From Salinimicrobium sp963709775 (GTDB lineage: Bacteria > Bacteroidota > Bacteroidia > Flavobacteriales > Flavobacteriaceae), in contig CAVPXS010000022.1 of NCBI GenBank assembly GCA_963709775.1, forward strand, positions 5,011 through 69,010: a stretch of DNA of 64,000 bases, given 5' to 3'. Made by a program: the position numbers and the translations under genes. The notes beneath the pieces were generated by a model. It had not been told where the DNA came from and made no database searches. It saw only the letters and a program-made list of their open reading frames with translations. This document shows, piece by piece, positions 45,683-54,369 of the stretch (positions are counted from its first letter, which is position 1; each line of letters begins with the position of its first letter).

Positions 45683-46324
45683 ATGAACTCAGATAATGAA
45701 CCTTTGAATATGCTATCCGAAGAGCAAGATCAAATAAGTAAGCAACCTAAAGATTATTTTTCTCACCCGACTGCTGTTATAGATGAGGGCTGTGAAATCG
45801 CAGATGATGTGAAAATATGGCATTTTTCGCACATCATGCCGCGGTGCAAAATTGGCAGTAGATGCAACATAGGTCAGAACGTCGTTATTTCTCCCGAAGT
45901 TGTATTGGGAACTAATGTAAAAATTCAAAATAACGTTTCTGTTTATACAGGAGTAATATGTGAGGATGATGTGTTTTTAGGACCTTCCATGGTTTTCACG
46001 AACGTAATAAATCCGCGGAGTGCTGTAAACCGAAAGTCAGAATACATCCGCACTTTGGTAAAGAAGGGAGCATCCATTGGCGCCAATGCCACGATCATTT
46101 GCGGAAATGAGATTGGAAGTTATGCACTGGTAGGTGCAGGTGCTGTTATTACTAAACCTGTTCCCGATTACGCCCTAGTCATCGGGAACCCGGCAAGACA
46201 AACTGGCTGGGTTAGCGAATATGGTCATAAGCTTAACTTTGACAGGGAAGGGCTCGCGATATGTCCAGAAACAGGAGACTCTTATAGTTTGATAAACAAA
46301 AAGGTTAAAAAAACCATCAGGTAG
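45683..46324 (+). CDS. wbpD: UDP-2-acetamido-3-amino-2,3-dideoxy-D-glucuronate N-acetyltransferase, WbpD-like
   Basis: 213 residues. After a 30-residue polar N-terminus comes a left-handed hexapeptide repeat: YFSHPTAVIDEGCEIADDVKIWHFSHIMPRCKIGSRCNIGQNVVISPEVVLGTNVKIQNNVSVYTGVICEDDVFLGPSMVFTNVINPRS. Then SEYIRTLVKKGASIGANATIICGNEIGSYALVGAGAVITKPVPDYALVIGNPARQTGWVSEYG. This matches WbpD/WlbB, which acetylate the 3-amino group of the UDP-sugar acid. Spacing to wbpB is 46 bp to the first ATG in that frame, or 169 bp to the start I prefer. Confidence 0.88.
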   Translation: MNSDNEPLNMLSEEQDQISKQPKDYFSHPTAVIDEGCEIADDVKIWHFSHIMPRCKIGSRCNIGQNVVISPEVVLGTNVKIQNNVSVYTGVICEDDVFLGPSMVFTNVINPRSAVNRKSEYIRTLVKKGASIGANATIICGNEIGSYALVGAGAVITKPVPDYALVIGNPARQTGWVSEYGHKLNFDREGLAICPETGDSYSLINKKVKKTIR

Positions 46325-46493
46325 TTTTAAACGACCTCATTTTTCAACAGGTGAATCTAACCAACCATCCATGACTTATACCACTCTCGACAAAAAGAAC
46401 AAATTTTCAGGAAACGCACCCTTTTTTCCATCTACTGTAGATCTCACCGAAGAGGAAACTATCCAGGTCTCTAACCTTACGAATATTTATCAA

Positions 46494-47465
46494 ATGAAGA
46501 ATTTTGCCTTGATGGGAGCAGCAGGTTATATAGCTCCCCGGCACCTCCAAGCTATAAAAGCAACTAAAAATCAACTTATTGCTGCACTGGACAGATTTGA
46601 TTCTGTAGGAATTATTGACAGCTATTTTCCGGATGCAGACTTCTTTGTGGAATTCGAGCGATTTGACCGGCACATTGAAAAAATGAGCCGTGAAAAGAAT
46701 GAAAAGCTGGATTATGTAAGCATCTGCACCCCCAATTATTTGCATGATTCACATATTCGTATGGCTCTTAGAAGAGGTGCAGATGCCATTTGTGAAAAAC
46801 CCCTGGTCTTGAACCCGTGGAACCTCGACGCTTTGGCCGCCATAGAACAGGAAACGGGAAATAAAATCAACTCTATCCTGCAGCTAAGACTGCATCCCTC
46901 AATCATAGCTCTAAGAGAGAAGGTGTTGAAAGCACCAGAGGACAAAGTCTATGATGTAGATCTTACCTATCTCACTTCCAGAGGCCACTGGTATTATACC
47001 TCCTGGAAGGGAGACAAAGAAAAATCGGGGGGAATAGCCACTAACATTGGAGTGCATTTTTACGACATGCTCTCCTGGATCTTTGGAGACCTTCAGAGGA
47101 ATGTCGTCCATGAACACACCCATGATCGTGCGGCAGGATACCTTGAATTTAAAAAAGCAAGAGTTCGGTGGTTCCTTTCAATTAATTATGACACCATTCC
47201 GGCGGAGATAAAAAGCACAGGACAAAGAACATACCGGTCAATAAAAGTGGACGGTGATGAGATAGAGTTCAGTAAAGGGTTTACCGATCTCCATATTGAA
47301 AGCTATAGTGAGATCCTTAAAGGAAATGGTTTTGGACTGGAGTGTTCACGACGCTCAATTGAATTGGTACACGATATAAGAAATGCTGCTATTACGCCTC
47401 TAAAGGAAGATTATCATCCGTTCGTAAAATTACCCAATACCAAACATCCCTTTGTCTTTTCGTAG
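46494..47465 (+). CDS. wbpB: UDP-N-acetylglucosaminuronate 3-dehydrogenase, WbpB/WlbA-like (Gfo/Idh/MocA)
   Basis: 323 residues from ATG at 46494: MKNFALMGAAGYIAPRHLQAIKATKNQLIAALDRFDSVGIIDSYFPDADFFVEFERFDRHIEKM. NAD-binding GAAGYIAPRH, then SICTPNYLHDSHIRMALRRGADAICEKPLVLNPWNLD with the EKP motif, RLHPSI, and GGIATNIGVHFYDMLSWIFGD. This is nearly the textbook WbpB/WlbA sequence; these oxidise the 3-hydroxyl of UDP-GlcNAcA. An upstream ATG at 46371 gives 41 extra residues not typical of the family, so I reject it. WbpA and WbpE partners are not in the window. Confidence 0.88.
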   Translation: MKNFALMGAAGYIAPRHLQAIKATKNQLIAALDRFDSVGIIDSYFPDADFFVEFERFDRHIEKMSREKNEKLDYVSICTPNYLHDSHIRMALRRGADAICEKPLVLNPWNLDALAAIEQETGNKINSILQLRLHPSIIALREKVLKAPEDKVYDVDLTYLTSRGHWYYTSWKGDKEKSGGIATNIGVHFYDMLSWIFGDLQRNVVHEHTHDRAAGYLEFKKARVRWFLSINYDTIPAEIKSTGQRTYRSIKVDGDEIEFSKGFTDLHIESYSEILKGNGFGLECSRRSIELVHDIRNAAITPLKEDYHPFVKLPNTKHPFVFS

Positions 47466-47584
47466 CCAGTAGGCTGCCAATTCTCAGTTGCTTTTTTTTG
47501 CAACTCAACACAAAAGATTGTAAAAAACAAAAGTTAAACATAAAGCTTACCCACTAAACTTCAGTCACTTCTCTAAGTCGATTC

Positions 47585-48937
47585 ATGGCAACAAACAGCA
47601 TTAAAGAACAAAATAATTTTTTAAAGGTATTTGGAGTAGCTGTACTATTCTACCTGTTCTTTGGGTTAGATAATATCCGGGAGATGGGAGTAGATCGCTA
47701 TATTTTCCTGATGAACCTGATTGCTCTTATCAGTACATATTCTACAATCTATGTCTTTATCAAATCAGAAGTCATTAAGCTCAAGCTTTTAATTCTGACA
47801 ACTATCGGGATTTCGCTGGTATTTACGATCACCAATATTCTCCTGTTTAAAGAGTATTCAACAGCAATTTTCGAGTACACTGGATCAGATTCGGTGTTTT
47901 ATCACGAGACAGCAACGTTTCTTTCAAATGGAAATATACTTCGCAATCTGGATAACTTCTTAAATATCACCAGATTCAGTTATGACGACAGCGGTTTTTT
48001 GCTATATGTCTCAATCATATACAAACTGTTTGAAGAGCCACTCATGGTGCGCCTTTTTAATGTACTCCTGAATGCCGGCACCGTCTATCTTTTGTACAGA
48101 ATCGCCCGACAATTCCTGCCGCAGAAATTCTCCATCCTGAGCGCCCTTATATTTGGAATTTCCTCTTTCAGTATATATTATCAATCCGCAGGACTGAAGG
48201 AGACACTAATGCTCTTCATCATTACGCTGAACTTTTTCTCCTGGTACAAAATGAGAACCGGGGGAAATAAGTTCTTCATCATAATTTTTATTTCAACCCT
48301 TATTTCGGTCCTCTTTTTTAGAACAGTACTAATAGCTTTCCTGGTTTGTAGTTACGGAGCCTCTGTTTATTTCAAGATTAAAAGCAATGTTCTAAGGGTT
48401 GTTTTTGCAGTGCTGTTATTAATTCTTTTCATTGGCAGTATATTTTACCTGGAACTCATAAATGTAGAACGCTATCTTAACGCGACTAATATGGAGACTA
48501 CTGACAGGGAAACGCAGTCCGCTAGTACTTTTAACCGTATGGCCGCTCTCCTGGCCGGATTTTTTGGTCCCTTTCCCTCGTTTATTCCCTTAGGAGATAA
48601 CAGAGATACTGTAATGCATGCCCCCAGCCTCATCCTGAAAGTCTTTTTGAGCCCCTATTTCTTATATGCCATATATGTTGCAATAAAAAATAAATACAGA
48701 GAGATCTACCCTATGTTGCTCTTCTCCCTTTGTCATATTATAAGTTTGTCATACCTCGTTCATACCTTTAAGTTGCGAAACCAGTTTCCTCACCTACCAT
48801 ATTTCATCCTCTGTGCCCTAATAGGATATTACTACCTGCACCATGTGGAAACGAAGAAAGGTAAAAAGAACCTTATAACTGCCATGCACCTTACTTTGAT
48901 ACCGATAATTTTTTTCTGGAACTATCTACGAATATGA
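47585..48937 (+). CDS. Multi-pass membrane protein: polysaccharide polymerase or PMT/ArnT-like glycosyltransferase
   Basis: 450 residues with about 11-12 predicted membrane helices and a loop after the second helical pair (SDSVFYHETATFLSNGNILRNLDNFLNITRFSYDDSGFLLYVSIIY). Placement in the capsule operon suggests Wzy. The early periplasmic loop with Asp residues, an ILSALIFGISSFSIYYQSAGLKETLMLFIITLNFF motif and a SLSYLVHTFKLRNQFPHLPYFILCALIGYYY tail are also like GT-C family (dolichyl-phosphate-mannose transferase) proteins. Either way it handles lipid-linked sugars at the periplasmic face. It overlaps the next gene by 4 bp (ATGA). Confidence 0.6.
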   Translation: MATNSIKEQNNFLKVFGVAVLFYLFFGLDNIREMGVDRYIFLMNLIALISTYSTIYVFIKSEVIKLKLLILTTIGISLVFTITNILLFKEYSTAIFEYTGSDSVFYHETATFLSNGNILRNLDNFLNITRFSYDDSGFLLYVSIIYKLFEEPLMVRLFNVLLNAGTVYLLYRIARQFLPQKFSILSALIFGISSFSIYYQSAGLKETLMLFIITLNFFSWYKMRTGGNKFFIIIFISTLISVLFFRTVLIAFLVCSYGASVYFKIKSNVLRVVFAVLLLILFIGSIFYLELINVERYLNATNMETTDRETQSASTFNRMAALLAGFFGPFPSFIPLGDNRDTVMHAPSLILKVFLSPYFLYAIYVAIKNKYREIYPMLLFSLCHIISLSYLVHTFKLRNQFPHLPYFILCALIGYYYLHHVETKKGKKNLITAMHLTLIPIIFFWNYLRI

Positions 48938-50070
48938 AAACCACCCCTAAAAAAGTCGCTGTTGTTTATCCTTATCTCCCTGCCTACCGGATTCCTTTTT
49001 TTGAAAAATTACAGCAGGAGTTAAAAAAACATAACATACAGCTAAGTATATATTCCGGCACAAACCTGGGACAGAAAAAAGTTAAAGAAAGCTCTTCTTC
49101 AGGTCTCGAAATAAGTAAACAGCACAGAACAGGGTTTTCAATTAATCGCTTTCAGGTACAGTGGCAAAAAGGATTGCTCCGGAAGGTTTTAAAGGAGAAG
49201 CCTTCGCTGTTCATCTTTATGTATAATGCCGGTATTCTTAACTATTCGCTGTTAATGTTGCAGCTTTCCATGCGGAAGATCCCGTTCTACATCTGGACCT
49301 CCGGGCATAAAAGATTCGGTCTTTCTTCCTCACAACACAAGGTAAAGGACCTCTTCAAATCAATAGGAATAAGCCGGGCATCCGGAATAATTTCTTATAG
49401 TGCATATTACAGGAACAAGTTGGCAGAAAGTGGATACAATTCACAAAATATCTTTGTTGCACAAAACACGGTGAATGTGGAGGACATTCTTTTTAAATAT
49501 CCCTTTTCAGAAATAAAAAGGGATTATGACCCTGTTAAATTTCTTTTTGTAGGGAATATCATTGAAACTAAAAAATTAGACAGGGCTCTGCATTCTTTTC
49601 AGAAGATAAAGCAGGAAGGCCATAATTTCCAATTTGATATAGTGGGCGATGGATCTCCCGTTGCCGAGCTAAAAAAACTTACCTCAAAGTTGGAGCTGGA
49701 AGAGCAAGTTTTCTTCCATGGACCTAAATACGGCGAAGATGCAGCAGCCTATTTTATCAAAGCCAATGTTTTCTTACTGCCAGGCACAGGTGGATTGGCA
49801 ATTAACGAGGCTATGGCTTACGGCCTTCCCGTCATTACTACCCCCGGGGACGGTACAGCTTACGACCTCGTTAATAGCAACGGATTTTTACTGGATTTCG
49901 ACTTCCCTGCAGAGCAAATGGAAAATGCGATCCGATTTTTCATTAAAGCAGAGCCTAGGCAGATCCGGAAGATGGAGGAACAAAGTGTACATCTTATTAA
50001 ATCGCGCTTCCTGCAGTCAAAAATGGTGGACGGTTTTATGGCTCCCATCCTAAAAGAGTTGAAGAATTGA
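48934..50070 (+). CDS. Glycosyltransferase family 1/4 type
   Basis: 378 residues, GT-B fold. N-terminal KVAVVYPYLPAYRIPFFEKLQQELKKHN, then IFMYNAGILNYSLLMLQLSMRKIPFYIWTSGHK, and the C-terminal nucleotide-sugar half: FLFVGNIIETKKLDRALHSFQKI, FDIVGDGSPVAELKKL, VFFHGPKYGEDAAAYFIKANVFLLPGTGGLAINEAMAYGLPVITTPGDGTAYDLV with the E-x7-E-like GGLAINEAMAYGLPV motif. It adds one sugar to the repeat unit on the cytoplasmic face. Donor and acceptor are unknown. Confidence 0.88.
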   Translation: MKTTPKKVAVVYPYLPAYRIPFFEKLQQELKKHNIQLSIYSGTNLGQKKVKESSSSGLEISKQHRTGFSINRFQVQWQKGLLRKVLKEKPSLFIFMYNAGILNYSLLMLQLSMRKIPFYIWTSGHKRFGLSSSQHKVKDLFKSIGISRASGIISYSAYYRNKLAESGYNSQNIFVAQNTVNVEDILFKYPFSEIKRDYDPVKFLFVGNIIETKKLDRALHSFQKIKQEGHNFQFDIVGDGSPVAELKKLTSKLELEEQVFFHGPKYGEDAAAYFIKANVFLLPGTGGLAINEAMAYGLPVITTPGDGTAYDLVNSNGFLLDFDFPAEQMENAIRFFIKAEPRQIRKMEEQSVHLIKSRFLQSKMVDGFMAPILKELKN

Positions 50071-51128
50071 GAATTTTTATAGATATAGGGCATCCCGCCC
50101 ACGTTCATTATTTCAAGAACTTAATTTTTAAATTACAGAAGGAGGAGATTCCATTCCTGGTTACTGCCAGGGACAAGGAAGTAGCTCATAAGCTGTTGAC
50201 TGCCTATAAAATCCCCTTTAAATCAAGAGGAACAGGAAAAAACGGACTGCTCAAAAAGATGCTATATACAGCAAAGGCAGACCTGCACCTACTAAAATTT
50301 GCACGGCAGTTCAAACCTGATATATTTTTAAGTTTTGCATCCCCCTATGCTGCGCATGTGGCCAAAATATTAGGTAAGAAACACATCGCTTTTGACGATA
50401 CCGAAAATGCCACCCTCGCCCATAAGCTGTACCGGCCTTTCACAGATGTCATTTTTTCTCCTGCCGGCTATAGTGCACAGCGTCATAAAAGGCAAGTATT
50501 TTTTAATGGTTTCATGGAACTCTCTTATCTGCACCCCCGGGTTTTCACTCCGGATCCTGAAGCATTGAAACTTTTAGGTCTGGAAAAAAGAGACCGGTAT
50601 GTAATCCTCCGCTTTGTTTCCTGGAAGGCCAATCATGATATTGGGCATGAGGGACTATCCCTGCAGCATAAAATAAGGGTTGCTAAAGAGTTGTCTAAAT
50701 ATGCGCGGGTTTTCATTACTTCTGAAAGCCAACTCCCCAAAGAACTTGAAAAATATCGCATTTCCATTCCTCCCGAAAGAATGCACGATATACTTGCATA
50801 CTCCAGCCTGTTATACGGAGAAAGTGCTACTATGGCTTCAGAGTGCGCCATGCTGGGGGTACCTTCTATCTATCACGACAATACGGGAAGGGGCTATACC
50901 ACTCAACTGGAGCAAAAATACGGACTAGTTTACAATTTTAATGAAACTGGAGCCGGAGAGCAGGAAGGTCTGCAAAAGGCTATAGATCTTCTAAAAGATT
51001 ATAATTCAGATGTTTTTATTAAAAAAAGAGAAAAGATCCTGGAAGATTGTATAAATCTCAATGAACTTATGGAATCCTGCTTTTTTGGAGAGGAAAATTA
51101 CAATACAGATATCAACTGCACTCAATAA
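50067..51128 (+). CDS. DUF354 family glycosyltransferase-like protein
   Basis: 353 residues. The frame opens with TTG at 50067, overlapping the previous stop (TTGA). MRIFIDIGHPAHVHYFKNLIFKLQKEEIPFLVTARDKE, FKPDIFLSFASPYAAHVAKILGKKHIAFDDTENATLAHKLYRPFTDVIFSPAGY, RFVSWKANHDIGHEGLS, LLYGESATMASECAMLGVPSIYHDNTGRGYTTQLEQKYGLVYNF. The DIGHPAHVHYFKN and GESATMASECAMLG motifs define DUF354, a GT-B-like family found in polysaccharide loci. The exact reaction is not known. Confidence 0.85.
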   Translation: MRIFIDIGHPAHVHYFKNLIFKLQKEEIPFLVTARDKEVAHKLLTAYKIPFKSRGTGKNGLLKKMLYTAKADLHLLKFARQFKPDIFLSFASPYAAHVAKILGKKHIAFDDTENATLAHKLYRPFTDVIFSPAGYSAQRHKRQVFFNGFMELSYLHPRVFTPDPEALKLLGLEKRDRYVILRFVSWKANHDIGHEGLSLQHKIRVAKELSKYARVFITSESQLPKELEKYRISIPPERMHDILAYSSLLYGESATMASECAMLGVPSIYHDNTGRGYTTQLEQKYGLVYNFNETGAGEQEGLQKAIDLLKDYNSDVFIKKREKILEDCINLNELMESCFFGEENYNTDINCTQ

Positions 51129-51161
51129 GAAAGGTCTAAAAATCCTGAAATTAATTACTAA

Positions 51162-52310
51162 ATGAAAATAATTTCTGTTGTGGGAGCCCGTCCCAACTTT
51201 ATGAAAATAGCACCCTTTATAAAAGCTATTAATAATCACAACCAAACTTCTACAGAAAATGTAGATCATATTCTTGTTCATACCGGGCAGCATTATGACA
51301 ATCGCATGTCAACTTCCTTTTTTGAAGCCCTCAATATTCCACCAGCGAACATTAATCTTGGAATAGGATCTGGGAGCCACGCCGAGCAGGTAGGCAATAC
51401 GATGATCGCCTTTGAAAAAGTTCTTCTGGAAGAAAAGCCGGACTGGGTGGTAGTGGTTGGGGATGTCAATGCTACGTTGGCATGTTCGGTCACAGCTAAG
51501 AAGTTACACATCAAGGTATGTCACATTGAAGCCGGACTGCGATCTGGCGACATTCGCATGCCCGAAGAAGTTAACCGGCTGGTGACCGATCGCCTGTCTG
51601 ATCTCTTACTCACACCAGATCGTATATCCATTGAAAATCTTAAGCAGGAAGGTACTCCTTATGAGAGAATCTCTTTTGTGGGTAACATTATGATCGATAC
51701 CCTTGAAGCACATCGTCAAAATGCTGCTGCTCTCGACATTAATAAAATTCTTGACAACAACCGGCTGCAGGACACTTCCCGGGAGATTAGCAATGAAAAT
51801 TATGCAGTGGTCACACTGCACCGTCCTTCTAATGTGGATGACAAAGAAATTTTGACTTCCATCGTTGACTTTCTTGTAGACGAGGTAACCATTGACATGC
51901 CCGTTGTATGGCCTGTGCATCCAAGAACCCAAAAAAATCTTCAGGATTTCGGCTTATGGGAAAAGCTGAGTAAGCACCCTGCAATAAACCTGCTACATCC
52001 TTTGGGTTACCATGAAATGCTGCGGCTAAACATGGGAGCAACAATTATGATCACAGATAGCGGCGGATTGCAGGAAGAATGCAGTGTTTTAGGAACTCCC
52101 TGTCTTACCCTCCGCTGGAATACAGAGCGACCCATTACATTAAAAGAAAATGGGGGAGCCAGCATTTTAGTAGGTAACAATATTCAAAGGATCAGGAAGG
52201 AATACGCTACAATTCTCACTTCTGAAAAGAAAGTAATGATCCCGGAATATTGGGATGGCAACACCGCCCCCAGGTGCCTTGATGCCATACTAAACTACTC
52301 CAACGAATAG
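51162..52310 (+). CDS. wecB: UDP-N-acetylglucosamine 2-epimerase (non-hydrolysing), WecB/WbpI family
   Basis: 382 residues. MKIISVVGARPNFMKIAPFIKAI, HILVHTGQHYDNRMS, VVVGDVNATLACSVTAKKLHIKVCHIEAGLRSGDIRMPEEVNRLVTDRLSDLLLTPD, ENYAVVTLHRPSNVDDKE, and MITDSGGLQEECSVLGTPCLTLRWNTERPIT are all canonical. With WbpB and WbpD in the same operon it most likely acts as WbpI, turning UDP-GlcNAc(3NAc)A into the manno isomer. Making UDP-ManNAc is the alternative. It starts 34 bp after the DUF354 gene. Compare the hydrolysing NeuC at 82-1236. Confidence 0.9.
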   Translation: MKIISVVGARPNFMKIAPFIKAINNHNQTSTENVDHILVHTGQHYDNRMSTSFFEALNIPPANINLGIGSGSHAEQVGNTMIAFEKVLLEEKPDWVVVVGDVNATLACSVTAKKLHIKVCHIEAGLRSGDIRMPEEVNRLVTDRLSDLLLTPDRISIENLKQEGTPYERISFVGNIMIDTLEAHRQNAAALDINKILDNNRLQDTSREISNENYAVVTLHRPSNVDDKEILTSIVDFLVDEVTIDMPVVWPVHPRTQKNLQDFGLWEKLSKHPAINLLHPLGYHEMLRLNMGATIMITDSGGLQEECSVLGTPCLTLRWNTERPITLKENGGASILVGNNIQRIRKEYATILTSEKKVMIPEYWDGNTAPRCLDAILNYSNE

Positions 52311-52344
52311 AGCTTTAAAGGTTGAATTAAGAGAAATATCTAGA

Positions 52345-53412
52345 ATGATTGCTGCCCCCTTACATCCGAACCAACAGTCTAGTCCAAATGAGCTAACCTC
52401 CGAAGCAGAACAGCAGGAGCTGCTAAAATTCATTTCTGAAAATGCCTTTTTTGAAGGGAATGTCAGGTTCATATCTTCGGCTGATCATGAAGAAATAAAT
52501 ATCCTTAATGAAGTAACCTCCCCTCTTGTAAATCTTCAGAAGGTAAATGATGCACGTTACCTGAACAAGTTCTTTGAAGCAGTCAATTCCAAACTTTCCA
52601 CGGGTGGATTATTTGTAGGTAAAGTGGAAGAGTATAATTCAAGAAAGCTGCGCCTCGCCCAAAAGACACCGAAGGTATTTCTGTTTATCGCCCGCCCCAC
52701 CGACATTCTTGTAAACAGGGTCTTCCCAAAGCTGAATAGCACCAGAAGGCTTTATTTTGCAATTACCAAAGGAAAAGACAGGGTGCTGAGCAGAGCTGAA
52801 ACCCTTGGAAGGCTTTACTCCTGTGGCTTTGAGGTCCTGGACGAAAGGGAGATCAATAGTGAGCTATATTTTATAGCCCGAAAAGTTAAGAAGCCGGTCT
52901 TTGACACTTCTCCCAGCTATGGTCCCTTTATAAAACTTAAACGGGTAGGCAAGAACGGTAAAAAGATCAGTGTCTACAAGCTGAGGACCATGCATCCCTT
53001 TTCGGAATATCTGCAGGAATTCATTTTTAACAAAAATGACCTGCAGGAAGGAGGAAAATTTAAAGATGATTTCCGCATCTCGAAAGAGGGTAAGATCTTC
53101 AGAAAAATATGGCTGGACGAGTTGCCTATGATCCTTAACTTTTTGAAAGGAGAGATGAAAATTGTGGGGGTGCGTCCTTTGAGCAACCAGTATTTCAATC
53201 TGTACACAAAGGAACTTCAGGATAAAAGAACAAAAACAAAGCCGGGGCTGCTTCCTCCTTTTTACGCTGATATGCCAAAGACACTTGAAGATATAATGGC
53301 TTCAGAGATGAAGTATTTAGCAGCTTACGAAAAAGCCCCTTTTAAAACTGATGTAAAATATTTTTGGCTCGCTATAAAAAGTATTCTGTTAAAGGGTGCC
53401 CGTAGCAACTAA
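52345..53412 (+). CDS. Sugar transferase (flavobacterial type without the usual membrane hairpin)
   Basis: 355 residues. The C-terminal half has the sugar-phosphate transferase core: KRVGKNGKKISVYKLRTMHPFSEYLQEFI, then DDFRISKEGKIFRKIWLDELPMILNFLKGEMKIVGVRPLSNQYF and KTKPGLLPPFYADM. This family (WbaP/PglC-like) loads the first sugar phosphate on undecaprenyl phosphate. The re-entrant membrane helix that normally sits before the core is absent. The N-terminal 200 residues (VNDARYLNKFFEAVNSKLSTGGLFVGKVEEYNSRKLR, ILVNRVFPKLNSTRRLYFAITKGKDRVLSRAETLGRLYSCGFEVLDE) look like a decayed methyltransferase-type fold. I recall similar proteins in other flavobacteria. Confidence 0.82.
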   Translation: MIAAPLHPNQQSSPNELTSEAEQQELLKFISENAFFEGNVRFISSADHEEINILNEVTSPLVNLQKVNDARYLNKFFEAVNSKLSTGGLFVGKVEEYNSRKLRLAQKTPKVFLFIARPTDILVNRVFPKLNSTRRLYFAITKGKDRVLSRAETLGRLYSCGFEVLDEREINSELYFIARKVKKPVFDTSPSYGPFIKLKRVGKNGKKISVYKLRTMHPFSEYLQEFIFNKNDLQEGGKFKDDFRISKEGKIFRKIWLDELPMILNFLKGEMKIVGVRPLSNQYFNLYTKELQDKRTKTKPGLLPPFYADMPKTLEDIMASEMKYLAAYEKAPFKTDVKYFWLAIKSILLKGARSN

Positions 53413-53529
53413 TATGCCAGTCAAGATCTTCAAGTAATTCTGTAGATAGATGCCAATAAGAACTACTTCAGCAACAAAGCAAAAATAAATTTAATGCTAT
53501 TCCCGCAGGTGTTTTATGCCTGCCAGGCA

Positions 53530-53560
53530 TTGTTAACTCTTTCTTAAAGCGCTATATTCG
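53530..53560 (+). promoter_or_regulatory. Possible internal promoter before wza
   Basis: TTG at 53530-53532, a 20-bp spacer and TATATTCG at 53553-53560 (one base off TAnnTTTG), 20 bp before the wza ATG. It lies in a 167-bp gap, the largest between the genes from wbpI to wzc. Confidence 0.45.
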
Positions 53561-53579
53561 CGCCCTCAAATCAGACCGC

Positions 53580-54368
53580 ATGAACAGCAGTTTTCGCCTA
53601 AGCTTCCTACTAGGAATCATCACTTTATTAATAACCTCCTCCTGTGTCTCGAGAAAAAAAATGGCCTACTTTCAGGAGATGCCGGCTTTGGAGTCTGCCG
53701 CCGAAGCTTCAAAGTTTAATTTAAGGATAAGACCAAATGACCTCTTGACAATAACTGTTTCTGCTGCAAATATGGAAGCTGTACAACCATTTAACCTTCC
53801 GGTCACCTCTGCTCCAAGAGCCGGAGAGGTGGGGGGAGTTTCCGGTAATTTACAATTACAGACATATCTTGTGGACAGCGACGGCAATATCGAGTTTCCG
53901 ATCCTGGGAACAGTTCACGTTGCCGGACTTACCCGACAGGAACTGGTAAGTAAACTGAAAGATGGGATCTCCAACTATGTAAACAATCCTATTGTCAATA
54001 TAAAACTGGTCAACTTTCAGGTAACGGTTTTAGGGGAAGTCAACCAGCCCGGAACATTCACCGTACCCGATGAGCGCATTAGCCTTTCTAAAGCATTAGG
54101 AATGGCCGGAGATCTTACTATTTATGGTCGCAGGGATAATGTAATGATCGTAAGGGAAATAAAAGATACCGAAAAAGAATATATCTATGTAGATATTACT
54201 CAAAGGGATTTTCTGAATTCTGAAAAGTACTACCTGCAACAAAATGATGTAGTTTACGTAGAACCAAATCAGGCCCAGATCCAGGGGGCGAGCTATAACA
54301 GGAATGCTTCTGTATATATTTCTATTGCCTCAGTTTTAATTTCTTTAGCCATCCTGCTTACAAATTAA
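53580..54368 (+). CDS. wza: Polysaccharide export lipoprotein, Wza-like
   Basis: 262 residues. Lipoprotein signal MNSSFRLSFLLGIITLLITSSCVSRKKMAYFQEM with lipobox Cys near residue 22. The polysaccharide export domain is FNLRIRPNDLLTITVSAANMEAVQPFN...YLVDSDGNIEFPILGTVHVAGLTRQELVSKLKDGISNYVNNPIVNIKLVNFQVTVLGEVNQPGTFTV. The SLBB part is ISLSKALGMAGDLTIYGRRDNVMIVRE, then YYLQQNDVVYVEPNQA and a C-terminal membrane helix (VYISIASVLISLAILLTN), as usual in Bacteroidota. Intact; its counterpart at 8060-8851 is broken. It forms the outer-membrane export channel with Wzc, whose gene follows at once (1 bp gap). Confidence 0.95.
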   Translation: MNSSFRLSFLLGIITLLITSSCVSRKKMAYFQEMPALESAAEASKFNLRIRPNDLLTITVSAANMEAVQPFNLPVTSAPRAGEVGGVSGNLQLQTYLVDSDGNIEFPILGTVHVAGLTRQELVSKLKDGISNYVNNPIVNIKLVNFQVTVLGEVNQPGTFTVPDERISLSKALGMAGDLTIYGRRDNVMIVREIKDTEKEYIYVDITQRDFLNSEKYYLQQNDVVYVEPNQAQIQGASYNRNASVYISIASVLISLAILLTN

Positions 54369-54369
54369 C

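Noticed and set aside
46371..46493. Longer start of wbpB
   Set aside because: The 41 extra residues are not part of the family; MKNFALMGAAGYIAPRH is the usual N-terminus.
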